This document shows, in pieces, positions 25,247 to 33,296 of a stretch of 64,000 nt of DNA. Made by a program: the position numbers and the translations under genes. The notes under the pieces were generated by a model that was not told the origin of the DNA, did no database searches, and saw only the letters and a list, made by a program, of their open reading frames with translations. How positions within the stretch are numbered: the stretch's first letter is position 1; the number at the start of each line of letters is the position of its first letter. The stretch is taken from the NCBI GenBank assembly GCA_964538915.1, contig CAZIFB010000013.1, positions 33,712 through 97,711 of the forward strand. The letters are read 5' to 3'. The DNA is from JAEUHQ01 sp964538915 (lineage in GTDB: Bacteria; Planctomycetota; UBA1135; UBA2386).

Positions 25247-26448
25247 GGCCGATCCTCGCCCGGAATCGTGGCGCGCACCTGCAGCGCCTTCTCGAGCCCG
25301 GCCATCTTGTGCAGCGACTCGCGCCACTCGAGGTGCGGATCGCTGAGCGCCGTGACGCCGCCGCCGGCGTTGCCGCGCACACGGCCGTCGCGGTGGACGA
25401 GCGTGCGGATCGCGACGTTAAGGCGCATGCGATCGCCGGGGCCGAACCACCCGATCGCGCCGGTGTAGACGCCGCGGCGCGCGACCTCGAGTTCTTCGAG
25501 GATCTCGAGGCAGCGCTGTTTCGGCGCGCCCGTGATCGAACCGCCGGGGAACGTCGCCCGCAGCAGGTCCACGGCGGACACGCCATCGCGCAGCATCGCC
25601 GTCACCGTCGCGAAGAGATGGTGCACCTGCGCGAACGAGCGGTGCTCGGGGAACTCGCCGACCTGCACGCTCCCGACCGCCGCAACCTTGCCGAGGTCGT
25701 TGCGCAGGAGGTCGACGATCATCGCGAGTTCGGCCTGGTCCTTCTCGCTGGCGAGCAGCTCGGCGAGCAGACGCCGGTCCTCGTCCGGCGACGCACCGCG
25801 CGGGCGCGTGCCCTTGATCGGCCGTGTGCCGACGAACGAACCGTCTCGCACGAGGAACTCCTCGGGCGAACTCGACAGAACTGCCGTGCCGGCGCCGTCC
25901 TCGACGTACGCAGCGAACGGCGCCGGGCTCTGTTCGCACAGGCGCCAGAACAACGCGCGCGGGTCGCCGTGCCACGACGCGGTGAATGGCTGCGTCAGGT
26001 TCGCCTGGAAGACGTCGCCGGCGCGGATGTGCTCCACCACCGCCGCGACGCGCCGTTCGTAGTCGGCGCGACCGAGGTGCGCCCGCAGTTCGCCGGCCGC
26101 GGCGACCGCCGGTGCCGGCGGCACCGGAGTGGGCGCGAAGTCGCGCGTGGTGGCGAACGCGGTCGCGTGCAGCACCGGCACCGGGAAGTCCTCGGCGATG
26201 CGCAGCGGCCACGCCTCGACGTCGCGGCCGAGGTCGTAGCCGAGCCACGCGACGACGCGCCGTTCGTGATGGCGGCGCAGGAACTCGTCGAGCGCGGCGA
26301 ACGCGCCGCCGGTCTCGCCGGGGCCGCGCACGAGCGTCTCGACCGGGTCGGTGCAGAGACAGGCTCCGCCTTCGCCGCAGCCGGTGAGCAGCGCGACCGG
26401 CCCGACGCGCGGCGCCGCGCACAACGACGCGAACGCCTCGTCGATCAC
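25243..26448 (-). CDS. pabB: Aminodeoxychorismate synthase component I
   Basis: A 401-residue chorismate-binding enzyme that aminates chorismate. Key motifs: IRAGDVFQANLTQPF, SSSPEEFLV, PIKGTRPRG (the Lys that marks PabB and covalently binds chorismate), DLLRNDLGKVA, FPGGSITGAPK and the C-terminal GNAGGGVTALSDP. The GTG at 26448 begins 2 nt after the crotonase stop, so the operon reads cyclophilin, crotonase, pabB, pabC. No glutaminase subunit (PabA) is present; it would come from elsewhere or be replaced by ammonia. Confidence 0.93.
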   Translation of the reverse strand: MIDEAFASLCAAPRVGPVALLTGCGEGGACLCTDPVETLVRGPGETGGAFAALDEFLRRHHERRVVAWLGYDLGRDVEAWPLRIAEDFPVPVLHATAFATTRDFAPTPVPPAPAVAAAGELRAHLGRADYERRVAAVVEHIRAGDVFQANLTQPFTASWHGDPRALFWRLCEQSPAPFAAYVEDGAGTAVLSSSPEEFLVRDGSFVGTRPIKGTRPRGASPDEDRRLLAELLASEKDQAELAMIVDLLRNDLGKVAAVGSVQVGEFPEHRSFAQVHHLFATVTAMLRDGVSAVDLLRATFPGGSITGAPKQRCLEILEELEVARRGVYTGAIGWFGPGDRMRLNVAIRTLVHRDGRVRGNAGGGVTALSDPHLEWRESLHKMAGLEKALQVRATIPGEDRP

Positions 26449-26449
26449 G

Positions 26450-27232
26450 CTACCCGCGCACCCACGACGCCTTGCGCTTCTCGAGGAAGGCCGCCATGCC
26501 CTCCTTCATCTCGGCGGTGCTGCTCGCGATGCCGAACAGGTCCGCTTCGAGCTGGAGGCCGTCGGCCATCGACATGTGGATGCCGCGGCGCACTGCCTGC
26601 TTGGCGAGCGCCAGCGCCTGCTGCCCGCGCGACACGATCTTCGCCGCCGTGTCCTTGCACAGCTTCATCAGGTCCGCGGGCTCGGCGACGCCGTTCACGA
26701 GGCCGATGCGCAGCGCTTCGTCCGCCGTCACGGGATCGCCGGTCAGGATCATCTGCAGGGCTGTGCCCGTGCCGACGAGCCGCGGCAGACGCTGCGTACC
26801 GCCGTAGCCGGGGATGATGCCGAGAGAGACCTCGGGCAGCCCCATCTTCGCGGTCTTGCTCGCGAAACGCAGATCGCACGCGAGCGCCATCTCGAGGCCA
26901 CCGCCGAACGCGAAGCCGTTGATCGCCGCGATGACGGGCTTCCGGCTGTTCTCGATGCGCAGCGTGAGCGCCTGGCCGCGCAGCGCGTTCTCCTTGCCGT
27001 CGAGCACACCCTGTTTCTGCAGCACACCGATGTCGGCGCCCGCGACGAACGCCTTCTCACCGGCGCCCGTCAGGATCACCGCTCCGACACCGTCGTCGCG
27101 GTCGAGCGCGGCGAACGCCTGGTCGAGCTCCGCGATCGTCAGGTCGTCGAGCGCGTTCAGCTTCTGCGGCCGATTCACGCTGACGATGGCGAGGTGTCCC
27201 TCGCGCATCACCTGCACGTTGGTGAAGTTCAT
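26450..27232 (-). CDS. Enoyl-CoA hydratase/isomerase (crotonase) family
   Basis: A 260-residue enzyme. Crotonase marks: RPQKLNALDD, GAGEKAFVAGADI (oxyanion hole), INGFAFGGGLEMALACD with one catalytic Glu, and LPEVSLGIIPGYGGTQRLPR with the second. Both acidic residues of enoyl-CoA hydratase are present, so hydration of 2-enoyl-CoA is likely, in beta-oxidation or a related route. The start ATG overlaps the cyclophilin stop (ATGA). Its role in an operon with p-aminobenzoate genes is not obvious; a thiolase lies 2.7 kb away in another transcript. Confidence 0.92.
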   Translation of the reverse strand: MNFTNVQVMREGHLAIVSVNRPQKLNALDDLTIAELDQAFAALDRDDGVGAVILTGAGEKAFVAGADIGVLQKQGVLDGKENALRGQALTLRIENSRKPVIAAINGFAFGGGLEMALACDLRFASKTAKMGLPEVSLGIIPGYGGTQRLPRLVGTGTALQMILTGDPVTADEALRIGLVNGVAEPADLMKLCKDTAAKIVSRGQQALALAKQAVRRGIHMSMADGLQLEADLFGIASSTAEMKEGMAAFLEKRKASWVRG

Positions 27233-27840
27233 TCGCCGGCCTCCGCCTGCGGCTGGCCTGGCTCGGCCTGCGGCCGGCCCAGTTCGCCGTTCCCTTCGAC
27301 CGGCGCGCGCTGCTGGCGCGGGCGCAGTTCGACGCGGCGGATCTCGACGCGCTGCTTCGGCAGCGAACGCTCCCCCGCGGGACCGAAGTCGCAGTCGATG
27401 CTCGCGATCTCGTCGAGCACGTCGAGACCCTCTTCGACCTTTCCGAACACGGTGTACTGGCCGTCGAGGAAGTCCGCGTGGTCGCCGTGCACGATGAAGA
27501 ACTGCGAGCCCGCCGAGTTCGGGTCGCGCGCGCGCGCCGCCGACAGGATGCCGCGGGTGTGCGGGATGTCGTTGAACTCCGCCGGCAGGCGGTAGCCCGG
27601 ACCGCCTGTGCCCGGCGCGCCGGTTGCGCCGCTCTTCGAGTTGGGGCAGCCGGTCTGCACCATGAAGTTGCGCACGATCCGGTGGAACGAGACGCCGTCG
27701 TAGAAGCCCTTCTGCGCGAGCGTGAGGAAGCTCTTCACGTGCTGCGGGGCCTGCTCCGGAAAGAACGTCACGACCATGGTGCCCTTGTCGGTGACGAGGG
27801 CCGCTTCGATGGTCGCGGGGTCGGTCTGGTCGAGGTTCAT
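27229..27840 (-). CDS. Cyclophilin-type peptidyl-prolyl isomerase (cytoplasmic)
   Basis: A 203-residue protein, no signal peptide. Cyclophilin core: FYDGVSFHRIVRNFMVQTG, GTGGPGYRLPAEF, SAARARDPNSAGSQFFIVHG and LDGQYTVFGKVEEGLDVLD, including the catalytic Arg of FHRI and the FFI substrate pocket. The C-terminus has a Gln/Pro/Ala-rich tail (repeat of QPQAE-like units) of about 25 residues. ATG 27840 is preferred over a start seven codons upstream. First gene of the pab operon. Confidence 0.9.
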   Translation of the reverse strand: MNLDQTDPATIEAALVTDKGTMVVTFFPEQAPQHVKSFLTLAQKGFYDGVSFHRIVRNFMVQTGCPNSKSGATGAPGTGGPGYRLPAEFNDIPHTRGILSAARARDPNSAGSQFFIVHGDHADFLDGQYTVFGKVEEGLDVLDEIASIDCDFGPAGERSLPKQRVEIRRVELRPRQQRAPVEGNGELGRPQAEPGQPQAEAGE

Positions 27841-27889
27841 GCGCCGCGCATGCTGCCGCAAACGGCGGCCGGGCGCGAGCGCGGCGCCG

Positions 27890-28846
27890 TCACTTCTTCA
27901 CGGGCAGGACGATCGTCGCGAACAGGATCACCGGCTGCACGGGGCGGCTCGGCGGGCGGTCGGTGCCGGCGGTCTCGACGGCGGCGATGCTGTCGAGGGT
28001 GTCCATGCCGCTCTCGAGGTTGCCGAACACCGTGTACTGGCCGTCGAGATGGTTCGAGTCCTTGTGCACGATGAAGAACTGGCAGCCCGCCGAGTTCGGG
28101 TCCTGTCCGCGCGCCATCGACAACGTGCCGCGCAGGTGCTTGGTGTCGTTGAACTCCGCGTCGATCTTGTAGCCCGGATCGCCGCGTCCCCACAGCTCGG
28201 GCGTCGTGTCGTCCTTCGAGTTGGGGTCACCGCCCTGGATCATGAAGTTGCGGAGCACGCGGTGGAACTTCGTGCCGTCGTAGAAGCCGCTCGCGCACAG
28301 CTTGAGGAAGTTCTCGACCGTCTTCGGCGCCTTCTGCGGCAGGAACGCGACGGTCATCTCGCCGTGGTTCGTGACGAGCACGACCTTCGTCTTCTCGAGG
28401 TCGAGCGTGGCGATGTCGAGGTCCTTCGTGTCGGGCGCGATCTTGAACACACACGACGCGCCGGCGAGCCCGGCCCACGCGACACTGACGTAGGCCAGTT
28501 CGTTCACGCCGGCGTTGGGGACGAAGCGATCGGCCGGGAACGACAGCGTGCGTTCGATCCGGGTTCCCTTCGCGACCGAGACCGGGCCGACGCCCCTCCC
28601 CGCCTCCTGGATCCTCGGCCCCGGCTTGTCGCCGACGGTGACGGTGAGGTCGACGCCCGTCAGCAGATCGACGGGAATCTGCGTGTCGGCATCGACGGTC
28701 AGCAGGAGACGCAGTTCGACCGGAGCCCCGGCTCGGAACAGGCCGTAGCGCGCGGACAGCGTCGCCCGGACGCCGGGGATCTCCTGCGCCGCGACCGCGG
28801 CGCACGGGAGCAAGAACGAAAGAAGACCGGTTAGGGCGCGGATCAT
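27890..28846 (-). CDS. Exported cyclophilin-type isomerase with N-terminal extra domain
   Basis: A 318-residue protein with a signal peptide (LLSFLLPCAAVAAQ). Residues about 22-150 form a beta-rich domain (FRAGAPVELRLLLTVDAD and RTLSFPADRFVPNAG), possibly Ig-like. Residues about 155-318 are a cyclophilin domain: FYDGTKFHRVLRNFMIQGGD, GDPGYKIDAEF, SMARGQDPNSAGCQFFIVHK and LDGQYTVFGNLESGMDTLD. It is a paralogue of the neighbouring cytoplasmic cyclophilin, sharing nearly the same catalytic segments, and likely folds periplasmic or outer-membrane proteins. Confidence 0.9.
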   Translation of the reverse strand: MIRALTGLLSFLLPCAAVAAQEIPGVRATLSARYGLFRAGAPVELRLLLTVDADTQIPVDLLTGVDLTVTVGDKPGPRIQEAGRGVGPVSVAKGTRIERTLSFPADRFVPNAGVNELAYVSVAWAGLAGASCVFKIAPDTKDLDIATLDLEKTKVVLVTNHGEMTVAFLPQKAPKTVENFLKLCASGFYDGTKFHRVLRNFMIQGGDPNSKDDTTPELWGRGDPGYKIDAEFNDTKHLRGTLSMARGQDPNSAGCQFFIVHKDSNHLDGQYTVFGNLESGMDTLDSIAAVETAGTDRPPSRPVQPVILFATIVLPVKK

Positions 28847-28915
28847 GATCGGTTCGGAGAGGAGCGCGTCGTCATACCCGCCGCGCCCCGCCGATAGCCA
28901 GCCGCGACCACCGCG

Positions 28916-29356
28916 TCACGCGCCGTCGACTCCTGACGGGCGCACGCGGCGCGGCAGGAGGTCGCCGACCAGACCGCTGCGCCATTCCTGCAGTACGAGG
29001 TCGCGGTCGAACCACAGCACGCAACCGGGCAGATCGACGCCGACGAAATCGAACGACAGGCTGCCCGGGACTTCGTCCCGGCCCGACGACACTTCGACGC
29101 CGAACCCCGCTTCGTCGCGCCAGTACCACAGCAGCGCCACGCCCGACGATCCGTCCGGTGCGACGTCGTGTTCGAAGACCCGCTCCGGCGCGCCCAGGCT
29201 GGCGAGACACGCGCCCAGTGTGTCCGTGCCGCGACGCAGCGCATCGAGGCGTTCGCGCGCGATCGGCTCACCGAGCCCGGCGCGATTCCAGTCGCCCGAC
29301 ACGCAGCCCGCGGCGAACAGGGGCGCGAGTGCGGCGAGCCATCGCACCGCCGTCAT
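28916..29356 (-). CDS. BamE/SmpA-like lipoprotein, copy 2
   Basis: A 146-residue protein with signal LAALAPLFAAGC giving lipidated Cys18. The following part, ERLDALRRGTDTLGACLASLG, then PERVFEHDV, has the helix-helix-beta pattern of BamE/SmpA small lipoproteins (G-x-hinge-LG-x-P). It overlaps the stop of an upstream gene of identical length and layout (ATGA). It is probably outer-membrane associated. Sequence divergence from BamE is high, so assignment to the BAM complex is uncertain. Confidence 0.65.
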   Translation of the reverse strand: MTAVRWLAALAPLFAAGCVSGDWNRAGLGEPIARERLDALRRGTDTLGACLASLGAPERVFEHDVAPDGSSGVALLWYWRDEAGFGVEVSSGRDEVPGSLSFDFVGVDLPGCVLWFDRDLVLQEWRSGLVGDLLPRRVRPSGVDGA

Positions 29357-29793
29357 CGCTGGACACCGGGGCGATCGGCGTCGCGGCTCGCATTGTCGCT
29401 CGCTTCGTGCACGTCCTCCCACGGCATCGCGTACTGGGTGCGGTGCGTGCCGAACGACACGCCGTAGTGCGACAACACGTCCTTCTCGTCGAAGAAGACC
29501 CAAAGGCGATCGCTGCGCGTGTCCTGGTTGCCGAAGTTGACCAGCAGCAGGAAGAGCACCGTCGACTTCGCACTGGTCGCGTCGTAGCGATACGCAGTGC
29601 GCTTGCCGAGCTGCACGACTTCGGTCGGCGCACCGAGGCGCTCCGTCACTTCGCGCGCAGTCGTGGTCCCGGGCTGCAGCGCCGCGATCGCCGACGCATC
29701 GAACGGTTCGTTCGTGTCCTGGCGCGCGAACGCGCACGCGGCGACGAACAGGAGAGGGAAGAGGACGAGGGCGCGGAGGGAGTTGCGGAGCAT
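29353..29793 (-). CDS. BamE/SmpA-like lipoprotein, copy 1
   Basis: A 146-residue protein with signal LVLFPLLFVAAC giving lipidated Cys20. IAALQPGTTTAREVTERLG followed by APTEVVQLGKRTAYRYD matches the BamE/SmpA-OmlA pattern (PG-T-xxxV-xxLG-xP). A hydrophobic stretch STVLFLLLVNFG and then RLWVFFDEKDVL follow, the latter a BamE-type strand. It is the upstream partner of a second gene of the same length, so the pair looks like an old tandem duplication. Confidence 0.68.
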   Translation of the reverse strand: MLRNSLRALVLFPLLFVAACAFARQDTNEPFDASAIAALQPGTTTAREVTERLGAPTEVVQLGKRTAYRYDATSAKSTVLFLLLVNFGNQDTRSDRLWVFFDEKDVLSHYGVSFGTHRTQYAMPWEDVHEASDNASRDADRPGVQR

Positions 29794-29888
29794 CGATCGG
29801 GGTTGTGTGTCGGAGTCGCGGTCGGGGGCCGGAAAAAAGGCGGCCCGAAGCGCAGCGCGGCGCACGTCGTTGCACCGCGAGCGGCGCC

Positions 29889-31067
29889 TCAACGCTCGAA
29901 CTCGATCGCCATGCCCATGCCGCCGCTCATGCAGAGCGACGCGAGGCCTCGGCGACTGCCGCGGCGCGCCATCTCGTGCAGCAGCGTGACGACGATGCGG
30001 GCCCCCGTCGCGCCGATCGGGTGGCCGAGCGCGATGGCGCCGCCGTTCACGTTCAGGCGGTCGGCCGCGATCGGCAGTTCCTTCAGGCACGCGAGCATCT
30101 GGGCCGCGAACGCTTCGTTGAGCTCGACGAGGTCGTAGTCCGCGAGTTGCCGGCCGTTCTTCTGCAGCAGCGTCTTCACCGCGGGCACGGGTCCGATCCC
30201 CATGATGCGGGGCGGCACACCCGCCGTCGCCGACCCCCCGAGCCACGCGAGCGGCGTGAGCCCGCGCCGCTTCACTTCGCTCTCCGGCATCAGCACGACC
30301 GCAGCACCACCGTCCGTGATCCCCGAACTGTTGCCGGCGTGCACGGTGCCGCTCTTCGGACGGAAGACCGGAGGCAGCTTCTGCAGGTCGGCGATCGTGA
30401 CGCCGGGACGGACGTGCTCGTCCGTCGCGACCTCGACCTCGCCCTTCCGGCCCTGGATGCGCACGGGCGCGATTTCCGCGGTGAAGCGCCCTTCCTTCTG
30501 GGCGGCCTCGCCCTTCTGATGCGAACGCAGCGCGAACTCGTCCTGCTCCGGCCGCCCGATGCGGAAGTCGTCCGCGAGGTACTCCGCGGTCATGCCCATC
30601 GGCTCACCGAGGATGCCGCAGGTGAAGCCGTCCTGGTAGTTGCCGTCCTTCACCTCGACGTGGCCGAGGCGGTAGCCCTGGCGGAAGTTCGGCAGGAGGA
30701 ACGGGATGTTCGTCATGCTCTCCATGCCGCCCGCGACGACGACCTTCCTCCCGTCGAGCAGGATCGCGGCGCGCGCGAGGTCGATCGCCTTCAGGCTGCT
30801 GCCGCACGCCTTGTTCACGGTGGTCGCCACGGCACCGTCGCCGCACCCGGCCTTGATGGCGACCTGCCGCGCCGGGTTCGGTCCCGAACCGAGCTGCCGC
30901 GCCTGCCCCATGTACAGCTCTTCGACATCCGCCGGCGCGACCTTGGCGCGGCCGAGCGCCGCCGTCGTCGCCGCGACACCGAGGTCGACGGCCGAGAGCG
31001 GCGACAGGGCGCCCATGAACTTGCCGATGGGAGTGCGGGCTGCAGCGACGATCGCGATTCGTTCCAT
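29889..31067 (-). CDS. Acetyl-CoA C-acyltransferase (thiolase)
   Basis: A 392-residue enzyme, normal thiolase length. The acyl-binding Cys88 is in VNKACGSSLKA; VAGGMESMTNIPF, NSSGITDGGAAVV, VELNEAFAAQ, NVNGGAIALGHPIGATGAR (catalytic His) and LCMSGGMGMAI (catalytic Cys) complete the active site. The family either degrades 3-ketoacyl-CoA or condenses acetyl-CoA; direction cannot be told. It is monocistronic, divergent from the 31168 gene. Upstream in-frame extension is not coding. Confidence 0.95.
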   Translation of the reverse strand: MERIAIVAAARTPIGKFMGALSPLSAVDLGVAATTAALGRAKVAPADVEELYMGQARQLGSGPNPARQVAIKAGCGDGAVATTVNKACGSSLKAIDLARAAILLDGRKVVVAGGMESMTNIPFLLPNFRQGYRLGHVEVKDGNYQDGFTCGILGEPMGMTAEYLADDFRIGRPEQDEFALRSHQKGEAAQKEGRFTAEIAPVRIQGRKGEVEVATDEHVRPGVTIADLQKLPPVFRPKSGTVHAGNSSGITDGGAAVVLMPESEVKRRGLTPLAWLGGSATAGVPPRIMGIGPVPAVKTLLQKNGRQLADYDLVELNEAFAAQMLACLKELPIAADRLNVNGGAIALGHPIGATGARIVVTLLHEMARRGSRRGLASLCMSGGMGMAIEFER

Positions 31068-31153
31068 GGTGCGGTGCGGAGCCGCGGACGCGGCGGGCCT
31101 TGCAGCATGGGGCAACGGCCGCGCCGGACGCAAGCGCGGCGCCTTCCCCTGCC

Positions 31154-31159
31154 GATAGG
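31154..31159 (+). promoter_or_regulatory. -10-like GATAGG 8 nt before the start at 31168
   Basis: GATAGG then CGGGAAGC then ATG. No clear -35 upstream. GGGAAG could also act weakly as a ribosome site. Confidence 0.3.
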
Positions 31160-31167
31160 CGGGAAGC

Positions 31168-31776
31168 ATGTCGTCCGGGAAAACCAAGGGAGGGGGCGCC
31201 GCGAACTTCCGCGAGGCGATCGCCCGCTGGCGGCTCGACCTGCGCACCGAGGTGAAGCGCACGTCGTCGCTGCCGACCGCGATGTTCGACGCATGCGACC
31301 CGATGCTCGAAACGCGGCTCGCCGAGACCGCGCAGGCGATGCTCGCGCGGCTCCAGGGAACGGCACCGCCCGCGACGGCGACCGACGCCGCGATGGTCGA
31401 GAAGCGACTGGAGCGCGTCACCGGAACCGACATGGCGAAGCTGCCGCGGCAGATCGCCGCGATGGCGGACGAACAACTCGATCTCGAGGAGGGGCTCGCC
31501 GCGGAGTACCTCGGCATCCTCGCCGACGCGTGCGCGCACGCGTCGGGCACCGCGCACCTCGGGGCCGCCCACCTGCTCGCGCGCGACTTCGCACTCGGCC
31601 CCGACACCGACATCGCGGTGCTGACCGAACTGCTCGCGCGCGAAGTTCGCAAGGCCCCGGAGCGCTTCGCGAAGGCGAAGGCCTGCACCGAAGAAGCGGT
31701 GCACCTCGCGTGCACGCGGGTCGCCGAGGCGCTCGGTCGCCACCTCGGCCCCGACGCCGCCGGAGGCTCCGCGTGA
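31168..31776 (+). CDS. Hypothetical protein coupled to an HD-GYP gene
   Basis: A 202-residue, probably all-helical cytoplasmic protein that I do not recognise. It begins MSSGKTKGGGAANFREAIARW and contains charged helices (MVEKRLERVTGTDM, EQLDLEEGLAAEYLGILADA, DTDIAVLTELLAREVRKAP). No catalytic motif or membrane segment is visible. Its stop overlaps the GTG of the HD-GYP gene (GTGA), so the two proteins are made together; it may be an adaptor or regulator of that enzyme. Confidence 0.7.
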   Translation: MSSGKTKGGGAANFREAIARWRLDLRTEVKRTSSLPTAMFDACDPMLETRLAETAQAMLARLQGTAPPATATDAAMVEKRLERVTGTDMAKLPRQIAAMADEQLDLEEGLAAEYLGILADACAHASGTAHLGAAHLLARDFALGPDTDIAVLTELLAREVRKAPERFAKAKACTEEAVHLACTRVAEALGRHLGPDAAGGSA

Positions 31777-33260
31777 AGGCACCGTCGGTGGCCGATCTGC
31801 AACGCGACGCGGTCGCCGCGTTCGCGCACGACCTCGTGATCGCGGCGTTGAATCGCCAGATGCACGCACCGGACAGCCGCTTCGTCACGGACTCGCTGCG
31901 GGCGCTCGTGAAGGCGATCGACGCCGCCGCGGACCTCGGCGTCGAGATGCCGCTGCAGCTGCAGGTCGGCGACGACCGCATCCACTTCGACGGCAAGCCG
32001 CTCGAGGGGCCGAGCCTGCAGGCCCGTTCATTGTTGCGCTGCTGCGCCGAACGCAACATCGCGACGATCGGGTTCGCGCCGGGTCTCGAGATCGAGGAAG
32101 CGAACCGCTTCTTCGATCTGCTGCTGCTGGGGCACAACCGCGACGCCCTCGCGCGCGACACGCGCGACGTCGTCCTGCACGCGTTCGGCATCCGCCACGT
32201 GCGCGTGACGCTGCGCTCCGTCGCCGATCCGTCCGACCGGCAGAAGTCGATCGACCCCTCGCTGCGTGCCCTGCACCAGTACCAGGACCTCGCGGAGGTG
32301 ATGCAGAAGAACCATCTGCTCGCCCATCGCGACATGGAACTGGACGTCGACGACACCGCGAGCATCGTCGAGAAGACCGTCGGCCTCCTCGACGAGCCGA
32401 GCCTCCTGCTGTCGCTCGCCGCGCACGACGACGTCGACCGCTTCACCGTCGGTCACTCGGTCCGCGTCGCGCTGCTCGCGCTCCAGGTCGCGCGCTCGCT
32501 CGGTGCCGATCGCGACCAGCTGGTACACGTCGGCAGCGCCGCGCTGATGCACGACATCGGCAAGTCGAAGGTGCCGCAGGAGATCCTCTTCAAGCAGGGC
32601 GCGCTCTCGCCGGAGGAGTGGGGCTGGATGGCGCAGCACCCGCGGCTCGGCGCGCACATCCTGCTGGAACAGCACCAGGAAGTGGACCCGCGGGCGATCG
32701 GCGCCGCCTTCTGCCACCACATGAGTCCGAACGGGCGCGGCTATCCGGATCCGTCGATCCCGATCGCGCCGAGCGGCATCAGCCGGCTCGTGCGCGTCTG
32801 CGACGTGTTCGAAGCACTGACGTCGGTACGCCCCTACAAGCGCGCGCTCACCCCGGTCGAGGCGTACGCGGTGATGTTCCGCAACCTGCCGGACTTCGAC
32901 CCGGCCTGGCTGCACCGCTTCGTCCGGACGCTCGGCCTCTTCCCGGCGGGCACGCGCGTGCATCTCGACGACGGCAGCGAAGCGCTGGTCGTCGGCCAGA
33001 CCGATTGTCCCGAACACCCGGAAGTGCGGCGGATCACCGGCCCCGGCGGCGGCGACCTCGCGCCCGACCAGCCCGAACTGTTGACCATCGGGGCGCCGTG
33101 CGAAGGACACGTCCACCGCATCGTCGGCGTCAACACGCACGATCGCTGCATCGCGGTGCCCGAGTTCGATCCCGCGGAGCCGCAGGTGCTGACACAGAAC
33201 GTGCACGGCGCCTGCCTGTCGACCGCACTCGCCGCGAACGTCGTCCCGCCGGCGAAGTGA
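31773..33260 (+). CDS. HD-GYP domain protein (probable cyclic-di-GMP phosphodiesterase)
   Basis: A 495-residue protein with a GTG start in the GTGA overlap. An N-terminal helical region of about 200 residues of unknown type precedes the HD-GYP domain at about 215-390: VGHSVRVALLALQVA, LMHDIGKSKVPQEIL with His260/Asp261, EEWGWMAQHPRLGA, CHHMSPNGRGYP with the GYP at 323-325, and RVCDVFEALTSVRPYK. Metal ligands and the GYP signature needed for c-di-GMP hydrolysis are present. About 100 C-terminal residues may be a beta-domain. The long open frame upstream is noncoding. Confidence 0.9.
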   Translation: MKAPSVADLQRDAVAAFAHDLVIAALNRQMHAPDSRFVTDSLRALVKAIDAAADLGVEMPLQLQVGDDRIHFDGKPLEGPSLQARSLLRCCAERNIATIGFAPGLEIEEANRFFDLLLLGHNRDALARDTRDVVLHAFGIRHVRVTLRSVADPSDRQKSIDPSLRALHQYQDLAEVMQKNHLLAHRDMELDVDDTASIVEKTVGLLDEPSLLLSLAAHDDVDRFTVGHSVRVALLALQVARSLGADRDQLVHVGSAALMHDIGKSKVPQEILFKQGALSPEEWGWMAQHPRLGAHILLEQHQEVDPRAIGAAFCHHMSPNGRGYPDPSIPIAPSGISRLVRVCDVFEALTSVRPYKRALTPVEAYAVMFRNLPDFDPAWLHRFVRTLGLFPAGTRVHLDDGSEALVVGQTDCPEHPEVRRITGPGGGDLAPDQPELLTIGAPCEGHVHRIVGVNTHDRCIAVPEFDPAEPQVLTQNVHGACLSTALAANVVPPAK

Positions 33261-33296
33261 CCTGTCCCCGCCGCGCGCGCCGCGGCAATCGGCGGC

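Noticed and set aside
29805..31772. Long N-terminal extension of the HD-GYP frame
   Set aside because: It covers the thiolase (antisense) and the 31168 gene; the GTGA overlap at 31773 marks the real start.
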